From Streptomyces sp. WP-1 (GTDB lineage Bacteria; Actinomycetota; Actinomycetes; Streptomycetales; Streptomycetaceae): a stretch of DNA of 64,000 bases. The number at the start of each line of letters is the position of its first letter. Position 1 is the first letter of the stretch. The stretch covers positions 3,286,001-3,350,000 of the forward strand of contig NZ_CP123923.1 in the NCBI RefSeq assembly GCF_030450125.1, written 5' to 3'. The notes beneath the pieces were generated by a model. The model had not been told where the DNA came from. It searched no databases and saw only the letters and a program-made list of their open reading frames with translations. The position numbers and the translations under genes were made by a program. Below are positions 56,187-64,000 of the stretch, in pieces.

Positions 56187-57652
56187 CACCCGGACCCCCT
56201 GGAAGCCCTCCCGGCCCCGGTACGTCGCGGTGTCGTCCGGACGCGTCCGCGCGCCCTTGGGCATGCCGAGGGAGTACTCGCCCTGGACGCGGAACTCCTC
56301 GTCGTCCGCGTACATCTGGGCCCGCGCCGAGTTCTTGATCTCCCCGGAGTCGTCCTCCGACGCGCGGGCCAGGTCGAGCGTGATCGAGACGGCGGCGCTC
56401 CAGTCGGTGTACGCCACCCAGTTCTTGTCGGTGTCGTCCGATTCCGGCCGGGACACCTGGTACCCGGCGGGTACGGCGAGGCTCGCGCCCAGCCTGCCCT
56501 CGGGCCGCATCGCCCACCCGTCGGGGAGCGGGTCCGCGAAGGGATCGGCCGGCACGAGAAACGCCCCCACCGCGAGCGCCACCACCGCCCCGCCCGCGCC
56601 CAGCCAGGCGATACGACCGGGACACCGGCGGCGCGCGGACGGCGGGGCGACCTGCGCCGACGGGACCGGCGGCGGGGCGACCCGCGAGGGCGGGGCCGGG
56701 GGCCCGGTGGGCCGCGGCTGCTGCGCCGGTGGCCGGACCGCCTCCGTCAGCAGCTCGCGCACCCGCCGCGCGGACGGCCGCCGTGCCGGGTCCTTGCGCA
56801 GCAGCCCGTCGATGGCCTCGGCCAGCGGGCCCCGGGCCGCCGAGGGCGGGGCCGGGGTGGCGTCGAGGACGGACTGGAGGGCCGCCGGGGTGCTGCCGCG
56901 CCGGAACGGCGAGACGCCCTCGGTCGCGGTGTACAGCAGTACGCCGAGGGACCACAGGTCGCTCGCGGGCCCCGGGAGCTGCCCCGACACCCGTTCCGGC
57001 GCGACGTATTCGGGCGAGCCGACGAAGCCGCCGGTGTCCGTGAGCCGGGTGTCGCCCCCGATCCGCGCGATGCCGAAGTCGGTGAGGACGACCCGGCCGT
57101 GCCGTCCCGGCAGCACGTTGTCGGGCTTCACGTCCCGGTGCAGGACGCCCGCCGCGTGCGCCGCCTCCAGCGCGCCGAGCACCTCCAGGCCGATCCGGGC
57201 GGCCTCGCGCGCGTCCAGGGTGCCCTCGTCGAGCACATCGCCCAGCGTGCGGCCGTGCAGCAGCTCCAGCACCAGCCAGGGGCGGCCGTCGACCACCGCG
57301 ACGTCGTACACACTGACCACGGCCGGATGGTCCAGGCGGGCGGCGGCGCGGGCCTCGCGGCGCATGCGCTCGCAGGCGTTGGCGCGTTCCCGTTCGGGAA
57401 GGTGGTCCGGTATCCGGGGCTCCTTGACGGCGACCTCGCGGCCCACCGTCTCGTCCCGGGCCCGCCACCCCGTGCCCATGCCGCCCCGGCCCAGCCTGCC
57501 CGTCAGCCGGTGACGGCCCGCTGTCAGGGCTCGTCGCCGGTGGCCGGACCGGGGACCGCGACCGGGTCCCGTCGTGTGCGCGGCCGCGGCGGCTTAGGGA
57601 CGAAACTCGTCGTGTCGTCGGCCGCCCGGCCCGCTCCCCCGTCACTGCTCAT
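56187..57652 (-). pseudogene. Broken transmembrane Ser/Thr kinase gene
   Basis: The start MSSDGGAGRAADDTTSF at 57652 is in a frame that stops at 57524. The kinase itself continues in another frame (RHRLTGRLGRGGMGTGWRAR, lacking an ATG/GTG before the glycine loop), so there is a frameshift near 57525-57550. The kinase domain is otherwise good: VAVKEPRIPD, HRDVKPDNVLPG, DFGIARIGG and YVAPERVSG, then a membrane segment (WLGAGGAVVALAVGAFLV). The extracellular domain breaks off after ATYRGREGFQGVRV at about 56187, where the frame runs on into antisense of the AraC gene. So it has both a frameshift and a lost C-terminus. A CTG or internal ATG (57479) start would give a truncated product. Confidence 0.6.
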
Positions 57653-57742
57653 GCGCCATCCATATCGCGCCACCGCGCACCCGATCCACCCGGAAGCGGT
57701 ACCGGTCACGAACCCGTGACGCGCCGCGCCGACGCGATACGG

Positions 57743-59413
57743 TCAGGACGCCGACGCCGAGAACGTGTCCAGCGCGACGTCGAAGTACTCCCGCGCCTCC
57801 CGCACCTTCCCGACCGGCGCCGACACCCACACGTCGTACAGCCGCCCGGACTCCTCCCAGCACAGGTCGTACGTGTGGCGCGGTCCCTCCGCCGCGCTGT
57901 AGCCGTTCCAGGTGAACTCCCAGAGCGCGGCGGGGTGTCCGGCGTGGGTGGTGCGGGTGACCCGGCCGTCGCGGTAACCGGGGTTCGACACCGACCCGTC
58001 GGCCGCCTGCCCCTTCATCACGGCCTGCGGTCCGCCGGGCTGGGGGGCGCCGATCCTGACGCCGAGGCGGTACGTCCCCTGTGGCGAGAGGTAGAACACC
58101 CGCTCACCCTGCGGGCTGCGGGTGAAGTCGTCGGGCACGGCGAGCGAGAACCCGGCCGGGTCGCGGGCGGTGCGGTAGCCGGAGGGCGCGGTGCCGGGGC
58201 CCATCGGCGGGGAGGGCGACCGGGACGGGGCCGGGGTCGTGGCCGAGGGCGACGGGCCGTGCCGTGTACCGCCCGTGCCCCCGGTCGCCGGTGTCGTCGC
58301 CGTGCCCCCGGGGCTCCCGCCGCCCCCGCTGTCGTTCCGGTTGATCAGCAGGGTCGCGGCCGACCCGCCCGCCGCCGCGAGCGCCGCGATCAGCAGGGCC
58401 GCCACCAGCACCGAGCGCGTCGAGGAGCGCCCGGGCGGCACCTCCGCGGTGAGCGGGGGCACGGCGGACAACGGCTCGGACACGCCCGGCGGCAGGGGCG
58501 GCAGCGGTACCGCCCGCGGCGGGCGGCCCGCGAGCCGGTGCCCGCGCGCGGTGCCCGGCGTGTCCGGCGTCTCGGGGGTGTGCCCGGTCTCCAGATAGAC
58601 CCGCAGCATCCGCTCGGCCTGTGCCGCGCCGAGCCGCCGGTCCGGATCGCGCTCCAGCAGCCCCCGTACGACGGGCCCCAGCGGCTCGGCCTCGACGGGC
58701 GGGCGGATCTCGGCCGCGACCACGGCGTGCAGGATGCCGCCGAGCGAGTCGCGGCGGAACGGCGACTCGCCGCTGAGCACCGTGCACAGCAGCGCGCCCA
58801 GCGACCACAGGTCGGACTCCGGGCCGGTGCGCACCCCGGACATCCGCTCGGGCGCGGTGTACTCGGGCGAGCCGACGAAGGAGCCGGTCTCGGTCAGCGT
58901 GGTGGCGCCCGCGACCTGCGCGATACCGAAGTCGGTGAGCACGACCCGCTCGGTGCCGGACTCGATCAGGACGTTCGCGGGCTTGATGTCCCGGTGCAGC
59001 ACCCCCGCCTCGTGCGCGGTGTCCAGCGCGCTGAGCAGGGCGATGCCGATCCGGGCGGCCTCGGCCGGGGTCACCGGGCCGTGCCGGGCGATCCGGTCGT
59101 CCAGCGAGCTGCCGTCGATCAGCTCCATGACCAGGTACGGCCGTTCGTCCTGCTCGACCACGTCGTGCACGACGATGATGTGCGGGTGCCGCAGCTGCGC
59201 GACCGCGCGCGCCTCCCGGAACGTACGGTCGCGGCGGCGGCGCGCGTCGTCCTCCGGGAGCGCGTCGTCCGCGAGGATCTCCTTGACCGCGACGAGCCGG
59301 CCCAGCAGCTCGTCGCTCGCCCGCCATACGACGCCCATGCCGCCGCGCCCGATACGCGCCTGGAGGCGGTAACGGCCGGCGATCACCCGGAAGTCGGCGC
59401 CCTCGGTCCCCAT
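57743..59413 (-). CDS. Receptor-type Ser/Thr protein kinase
   Basis: 556 aa. The kinase domain (about residues 12-275) has IGRGGMGVVWRASD, VAVKEILAD, HRDIKPANVLIE, LTDFGIAQV, GSPEYTAPERM and DLWSLGALLCTVL. A Pro-rich juxtamembrane region and one membrane segment (about 340-360, VLVAALLIAALAAAGGSAATLL) lead to a Ser/Pro/Gly linker. The extracellular domain (about 420-556) contains GFSLAVPDDFTRSPQGERVF and ALWEFTWNGYSAAEGPRHTY. ATG at 59413 (MGTEGADFRVIAGRY). One of several paralogous kinases in tandem; the ligand is unknown. Confidence 0.9.
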   Translation of the reverse strand: MGTEGADFRVIAGRYRLQARIGRGGMGVVWRASDELLGRLVAVKEILADDALPEDDARRRRDRTFREARAVAQLRHPHIIVVHDVVEQDERPYLVMELIDGSSLDDRIARHGPVTPAEAARIGIALLSALDTAHEAGVLHRDIKPANVLIESGTERVVLTDFGIAQVAGATTLTETGSFVGSPEYTAPERMSGVRTGPESDLWSLGALLCTVLSGESPFRRDSLGGILHAVVAAEIRPPVEAEPLGPVVRGLLERDPDRRLGAAQAERMLRVYLETGHTPETPDTPGTARGHRLAGRPPRAVPLPPLPPGVSEPLSAVPPLTAEVPPGRSSTRSVLVAALLIAALAAAGGSAATLLINRNDSGGGGSPGGTATTPATGGTGGTRHGPSPSATTPAPSRSPSPPMGPGTAPSGYRTARDPAGFSLAVPDDFTRSPQGERVFYLSPQGTYRLGVRIGAPQPGGPQAVMKGQAADGSVSNPGYRDGRVTRTTHAGHPAALWEFTWNGYSAAEGPRHTYDLCWEESGRLYDVWVSAPVGKVREAREYFDVALDTFSASAS

Positions 59414-59534
59414 GGGCCCATCATGCCGCAACGGGCCCATCCGCTCCGGGGCTCCGATCGGCCAAGCCGCACCGTTCAGTGACTCGTTTTCAGCCGTTTC
59501 AGTCGCAAAGCGCACCCGTTCGGCTCAGCGCCGG

Positions 59535-61244
59535 TCATCTCGTCACACCCGGCTGCTGCCAGCTCTGGAGCATCCACTTGAACTGCTTCGCGGTCTTCGG
59601 CCAGTCGGCGGCGGGCCCGGACATGTAGATGGCGTACTCGGCGCCGTCGCGCGAGAAGTACGTCTCCTCGATGGCGTGCCGCGGCCCCGCCACGTACGGC
59701 GGGTCCTTCTTCAGCGCGTTCCAGGTGTACTCCCACAGCGAGCCGTCGCGGTCGCGGTAGACGTTCTGCTTGAGGGTCACCCGCTGGTAGCCGACGAGCC
59801 GCTGGAGCTGCTGTTCGAGGTCCTTCTGGTGTTCGTAGGCGTTGGCGAAGTCCGGCGAGGTGTCGACGGATATCCGGACGAGGTGCTTGCCGTCGTCGGG
59901 GGTGTAGTCGATCTGCTTCAGGGGGCCGTTGATGCCGTAGACCTGGCGCTTCCAGCCCTTGGGCAGGGAGAGGCTGAAGCCCAGCGGGTCGTGGTGGATC
60001 TCCCAGCTGTCCGGGACCGTGCCGGTGTCCTGGTCGCCGCCGGGGCTCGCCGAGGAGGCCGGACCGGGGTTCGTGCCGTCGTGCGCCGCGCTGTCGTGGC
60101 GCGCGTTGTTCCACTCCTGGAAGCCCACCGCGGCGCCGCCGCCGAGCACGGCCGCGGCGGCGACGACGAGCGCGAGCGTGCGCAGCCTGCGCCGGGGCCG
60201 GACCGGGCGCCCGGCGCCGGGCCCGCCCGGCACCGTACCCACGGCGGTGGGCCCGACGGCCGGCGGACCGCCCGGACGGGTGCCGGATCCGGCCGGGCCG
60301 GTCGCGGACACGCCGGTCATGGACCGGTCCGCCGCGCCCGGCATGCCGTGGCCGCCGGTGTCCCCCGGGCCGCGCAGACTTGAGGTCCGGGTCGGCACGT
60401 ACGCCTGCGCGGCGCTGGGCCGGCGGCCCTCCGCGGCCTCGGCGAGCATCTGCTCGGCCTCCTCCGCGCCCGGCCGCCGCTCCGGCTCCTTGCGCAGCAG
60501 CGCGGAGATGACCGGGCCCAGCGGCCCGGCGTTGCCCGGCTGTTCGACCTCCTCCTCGACGACCGCCTGCATGGTGCTCAGCGGCGAGGTGCGGCGGAAC
60601 GGCGAACGCCCCTCCACCGCCGTGTACAGCGTCGCGCCGAGCGCCCACAGGTCGGAGGAGGGGCCGGGGTCGTGGCCGCGCACCCGCTCGGGCGCGAGGT
60701 AGTCGACCGAGCCGACGACCTCTCCGGTGCGGGTGATGGTGGAGTCGCCCTCGATCTGGGCGATGCCGAAGTCGGTGAGCAGCACCCGTCCGTCGCGGCC
60801 GAGGAGAACGTTGCCGGGCTTCACATCGCGGTGCAGCACACCGGCGGAGTGCGCGGCGCGCAGCGCCCGCAGCACCCACAGCCCGATCCGCGCGGCCTCC
60901 CGGGGCTCGATGCGCCCCTGCTCCTTGACCGCGTCGGCCAGCGAGTTGCCCTCGACCAGCTCCATCACGATCCAGGGGCGGCCGTCGTGGTCGAGGACGT
61001 CGTGCACGGTGACGACCGCGGAGTGGTTGATGCGCGCCGCGGCCCGCGCCTCGGCCCGGGTGCGGGCCAGCAGGACGGCCTGGTCGCTGTCGGAGACATA
61101 GAGCGCGGCGGTCAACTCCTTGACGGCGACAGTGCGGTGCAGCACCTCGTCGTGCGCGCGCCACACCCGGCCCATGCCGCCGCTGCCGATGGATTCGGCA
61201 AGCCGGTAGCGGCCCGCTATGAGCAGGCCCTGCATCTGATTCAC
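59535..61244 (-). CDS. Receptor-type Ser/Thr protein kinase
   Basis: 569 aa from GTG 61244 (VNQMQGLLIAGRYRL); an ATG at 61235 is the alternative. Kinase motifs are IGSGGMGRVWRAHD, VAVKELTAAL, HRDVKPGNVLLGRDG, LTDFGIAQIEG, GSVDYLAPERV and DLWALGATLYTAVEG. A Gly/Pro-rich linker and one membrane segment (LALVVAAAAVLGGGAAVGF, about 355-375) come before an extracellular domain (DPLGFSLSLPKGWKRQVYG, LWEYTWNALKKDPPYVAG) like that of the neighbouring kinase. Strongly conserved in Streptomyces as I recall; substrate and signal unknown. Confidence 0.9.
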   Translation of the reverse strand: MNQMQGLLIAGRYRLAESIGSGGMGRVWRAHDEVLHRTVAVKELTAALYVSDSDQAVLLARTRAEARAAARINHSAVVTVHDVLDHDGRPWIVMELVEGNSLADAVKEQGRIEPREAARIGLWVLRALRAAHSAGVLHRDVKPGNVLLGRDGRVLLTDFGIAQIEGDSTITRTGEVVGSVDYLAPERVRGHDPGPSSDLWALGATLYTAVEGRSPFRRTSPLSTMQAVVEEEVEQPGNAGPLGPVISALLRKEPERRPGAEEAEQMLAEAAEGRRPSAAQAYVPTRTSSLRGPGDTGGHGMPGAADRSMTGVSATGPAGSGTRPGGPPAVGPTAVGTVPGGPGAGRPVRPRRRLRTLALVVAAAAVLGGGAAVGFQEWNNARHDSAAHDGTNPGPASSASPGGDQDTGTVPDSWEIHHDPLGFSLSLPKGWKRQVYGINGPLKQIDYTPDDGKHLVRISVDTSPDFANAYEHQKDLEQQLQRLVGYQRVTLKQNVYRDRDGSLWEYTWNALKKDPPYVAGPRHAIEETYFSRDGAEYAIYMSGPAADWPKTAKQFKWMLQSWQQPGVTR

Positions 61245-61398
61245 GTTGCCCCGCAATGCTCTTGTCAGGGTCAGACTAAGGACCGGCCCGTTCGCAGGGA
61301 ACAAGCGGGGTCCCAAGGAAACCGCACTGTGACGATGGTCATTTCCGCGTGAGAACGGGAACCGGCGCGCCGGGCGGGGCCCGTTGTGTACGCCGTGC

Positions 61399-64000
61399 TC
61401 AACCGGTGTAGCGGTACGTCGCGGTAGCTTCCTCGTACAGTCTGCTCACCTCGTCCCGGTCGGCGTCCGGGCCGCGGACCTGGAGGATGTGGTACCGACC
61501 GTTCAGCAGGATCGCCATGTTGCGTACGTAAAGATCGCGGCCCTGCCCGTCGGTCCAGGTGAACTGCCCCTCGGCCATGGTCCGTCCGCCCACCTCGATG
61601 GTGCGCAGCCCGGTGGCGGTGGCCCAGCTGGAGTCCCGGTACGGCTGGAGCTCGCGCTCCTTGTCCCGCTGATAGGCCATCGGATCGCTGCCGTACGCCG
61701 ACGCGGCGTCCCGGCCGGGTACGACCATCAGCTCGAAGTCGCCGTGCGCGTAGACGACTTCGCCGCTGCCGTTCTTCGGGGTGCGCGTCCAGCCCTTGGC
61801 GACGGCGATGTCGAAGCCCTCGGGGTCCTTGCGCAGGGTGAACCCGGCGGGCACGGAGGAGGTGCCGCCGGCCTGGGTGTCGGAGGCGGAGGGGCTGTGC
61901 TGGGAGCGGGACGGTCCGGGGCTCGCCGGACCGGCCGAAGGGGTCGCGCCGGTCCCGCTCCGCCCGTGCGTCGCGTGCTGCTTCGGCATGAACAGCATCG
62001 CGTACGCGACCGCCCCGGCCAGCAGCAGGAGGATCAGCACGAGCAGCGTCCGGCCGAGCCGGCTCGGTGAACTCCCCTCCTCCCGGTCCCGCTTGTGCCG
62101 GGCGTGCGCGTCGGGCAGCCCGGCGCGGCGCCGCCGCACCAGTTCGCCCCGGCGCCGGACGATCGGCAGCCGCCGGGGGTCGGGCGGCACCGGCACCACC
62201 CGGGTACCGGCCTCGGGCTCGGGCGCGGACCGCACCAGCGAGCGCAGCCAGCCGCCCAGTTCCTCGAAGTCCGGCCGCTCGGTGGGGTCCTGACGCAGCA
62301 GGGACTCCACCACCGGCCGCAGCGGCCCGCACTCCTCGGCGTAGGCGGGCGGCTCCGCGCACACCAACTGCACCAGTTCGGCGGTGGATTCCTCGGGATA
62401 GGGGGCGTGCCCCTGGACCGCGCGGAACAGCAGCGCGCCCAGCGCCCAGAGGTCGGTGGCGGGGCCGACGGGCGCCGCCAGCTGCCAGTTCTCGTGCACG
62501 GGCCCGGCCTGTTCCGGCGCCCACCGCTCGGTCACCGGCCCCACCACGGCCATCCGCGCCTGCCGCGCCCGCTCGGCCGCGAGCGCCCCGGCGGGCCGCC
62601 GCGCGCCGGTGGCGGAAGCGGGCTCGTCCCAACGGGCCTGCCCCTGCGGCGGTACGGCGGCGGCCGGGGCGTCGTGCCGCGCGGGTTCGAGACCGCGCGG
62701 CCCGGACCCCGGCGCGCCGTGCGTCCCGTAGCCGGGCGGGAGCGGGGGGACGTCGGGGCGGGGGGCGGGTACGGCGGGGTACGGCGCGTCCGACGGGGGG
62801 CGGTGGGGCGCCGGTGCCGAGGGGTACGGCGCCTGCCCCGGCGGGTACGACGGCCGCGCCGCGCCGGTGCCCTCGGCGGACGGGTCGGCGGAGGTGGGGT
62901 CCGCGGGGTGGGAGGCCGGGTCCCGGGGGTACGGGGTGCCTTGCGGGTACGGCTGTCGCGGGTACGGCTGCTGGGGGCGCGGCGCCCCTTGGGCGTACGC
63001 CGGGCCCGGCGGATACGGCGGCCCCTGGGGATACGGAGACCCCTGGGGATACGACGCCGACCGCGCCGTACCCTCGTTCCCGCCCTCCCCCGGGCCCCCG
63101 CCCCCGGCAGCCCGGTCTGCGTCCGTGTCACCCTCGGTGGGGCGCCGGGCGCCGGGCAGCGCGGCGCGTTCGCCCTGCTGGGCCTCCTGCACCCGGGCCG
63201 CGGCGCGGGCGCCCGCCCGGTACGCGGCGATGGCCCCGGCCCGCGCGGCACGGATGTCGGCGCCGCTCTCCGGCGCCCGCTGTCCCGCCGTACCGGACGC
63301 CTGCGACCCACCGGGCACCTCGGGCCTGCCGGACACGCCGTTCGCCCCCGGAACCCCCGGTGCTCCCGGTACCCCCGGCGCGCCGGCCGCCCGTGCCTGG
63401 ATGGCGGCCCGCCGCGCGGCCTCGGGGTCCACGGCGTCCGGCACAACGATGTCATCGGGCCGCGCGGCACCCGGCGGGGCCTCGTCCTCGTCCTCCGCCC
63501 CCGGCACCGGGTCGTACCCGCACAGCGCCTCCTCCGCGGCACCGGCGGCGAGGCCGGTCAGCAGGACGCGGCCGTCGTCGCAGACGAGGACCGTGCGGGC
63601 GGTGACATTGCGGTGGACCCAGCCATGGGCGTGCAGGACGCGCAGGGCCATCAGGACGTCGGAGGCGACCTCGGCGGCGCGGTAGGGCGTGAGGGGGCGC
63701 TCGGCGAGGAGCGCGGACAGCGGGCGGGCGGCGACCCACTCGCTGACGATCCACAGCGAGCCGCCCTCGGCGAAGACGTCGAAGACCTGGTCCAGGCGCG
63801 GATGGTCGGGGATCCGGGCCGCGGCCTGCGCGGCCTCCACGGCGCGCCGCACCGCGGGCTCGGCGGGCCGCCGGGTCGCGGCCGGCGCGGCCGGTACGGC
63901 ACGCGCCGCGCGCCCGCGCGCGGTGAACCCCTCGGGCAGTCCGTCCGCGTCGAGCACCTCGGCCTCGACGACCTCGGGCAGCGGTACCTGACGGACCAGC
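61399..64000 (-). CDS. Membrane pseudokinase (N-terminus outside window)
   Basis: At least 866 residues, open to the window edge. The C-lobe is kinase-like (SLWIVSEWVAARPLSALLAE, TDLWALGALLFRAVQGHAPY). The catalytic loop is WVHRNVTARTVLV, so HRD is HRN, and DFG is replaced by LTG (RVLLTGLAAG); phosphotransfer is not expected. A 300-residue low-complexity insertion follows, with PYPQG and GVPGAPG repeats. Then come the rest of the C-lobe, a membrane segment (LGRTLLVLILLLLAGAVAYAML) and an extracellular domain like those of the adjacent kinases (GFTLRKDPEGFDIAVAKGW). It may act as a scaffold or be phosphorylated by a neighbour. Confidence 0.85.
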   Translation of the reverse strand, partial: LVRQVPLPEVVEAEVLDADGLPEGFTARGRAARAVPAAPAATRRPAEPAVRRAVEAAQAAARIPDHPRLDQVFDVFAEGGSLWIVSEWVAARPLSALLAERPLTPYRAAEVASDVLMALRVLHAHGWVHRNVTARTVLVCDDGRVLLTGLAAGAAEEALCGYDPVPGAEDEDEAPPGAARPDDIVVPDAVDPEAARRAAIQARAAGAPGVPGAPGVPGANGVSGRPEVPGGSQASGTAGQRAPESGADIRAARAGAIAAYRAGARAAARVQEAQQGERAALPGARRPTEGDTDADRAAGGGGPGEGGNEGTARSASYPQGSPYPQGPPYPPGPAYAQGAPRPQQPYPRQPYPQGTPYPRDPASHPADPTSADPSAEGTGAARPSYPPGQAPYPSAPAPHRPPSDAPYPAVPAPRPDVPPLPPGYGTHGAPGSGPRGLEPARHDAPAAAVPPQGQARWDEPASATGARRPAGALAAERARQARMAVVGPVTERWAPEQAGPVHENWQLAAPVGPATDLWALGALLFRAVQGHAPYPEESTAELVQLVCAEPPAYAEECGPLRPVVESLLRQDPTERPDFEELGGWLRSLVRSAPEPEAGTRVVPVPPDPRRLPIVRRRGELVRRRRAGLPDAHARHKRDREEGSSPSRLGRTLLVLILLLLAGAVAYAMLFMPKQHATHGRSGTGATPSAGPASPGPSRSQHSPSASDTQAGGTSSVPAGFTLRKDPEGFDIAVAKGWTRTPKNGSGEVVYAHGDFELMVVPGRDAASAYGSDPMAYQRDKERELQPYRDSSWATATGLRTIEVGGRTMAEGQFTWTDGQGRDLYVRNMAILLNGRYHILQVRGPDADRDEVSRLYEEATATYRYTG

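Noticed and set aside
57524..57709. Separate 61-codon gene on the minus strand
   Set aside because: Its second half is the N-terminus of the broken kinase gene (MSSDGG...), so it is part of that pseudogene, not an independent gene.

Overview
The window is high-GC (about 70-75% G+C) actinobacterial chromosome, and gene content and order point to Streptomyces. Evidence includes GTG and TTG starts, very strong third-position G/C, a cluster of transmembrane Ser/Thr kinases, and the order mdh - HTH/DUF2690 - DUF3017 - folD, purN-purH, sucCD, icmB - lipase - M23 peptidase - pcrA, guaA - chorismate mutase, which I recall as conserved in the core of the S. coelicolor chromosome. I see no tRNA, rRNA, CRISPR array, IS element, prophage or plasmid functions.

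Layout. 1-5391: choline oxidase-like GMC enzyme (cut by the window edge), betaine-aldehyde dehydrogenase, a LysR regulator and a divergent DHA2 efflux pump. 5488-9436 (minus): mdh, an HTH/DUF2690 membrane protein, DUF3017 and folD. 9714-13276 (plus): a small membrane protein, an FHA-like protein overlapping a kinase fused to an extracellular transglycosylase-like domain, and a secreted protein. 13383-18571: purNH, a Gly-rich membrane protein and a DUF6350 protein. 18676-19743: an HTH/sigma-like/TM fusion. 19853-21943: sucCD. 22459-30285: a divergent five-gene unit, VWA - DUF5682 - MoxR AAA ATPase to the left and SWIM zinc finger - DUF5691 to the right. 30286-34034: a repeat-rich gap, icmB, a lipase and an M23 peptidase. 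34096-38826: pcrA, a decayed anion-channel gene remnant, a small membrane protein and an NlpC/P60 protein. 38900-42976: a PspC-type two-component system divergent from a PspC membrane protein. 43200-46820: DoxX, an IPT-like membrane protein, a class II aldolase and a PPOX protein. 46851-49052: guaA and chorismate mutase with an apparent attenuator leader. 49544-56186: a cholesterol-oxidase-type GMC enzyme, succinate-semialdehyde dehydrogenase, a kinase, an MBL hydrolase and an AraC regulator. 56187-64000 (minus): a broken kinase gene, two intact receptor-type kinases and a pseudokinase (cut by the edge).

Most notable: the divergent promoter region of the SWIM/MoxR/DUF5682/VWA/DUF5691 unit carries back-to-back copies of the RecA-independent DNA-damage promoter motif known from mycobacteria (TTGTCRGTG-N8-TANNNT, bound by PafBC). 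A third copy lies in front of pcrA. This suggests that the five-gene unit, whose function I do not know, is DNA-damage inducible. Other highlights are a 23-codon Phe/Phe/Tyr leader peptide followed by a strong terminator ahead of chorismate mutase; a kinase-transglycosylase fusion that carries the only in-frame TTA codon I found in the window; a kinase whose activation loop has been replaced by a hexanucleotide-encoded Gly-Ala repeat; and several perfect palindromes in promoter regions.
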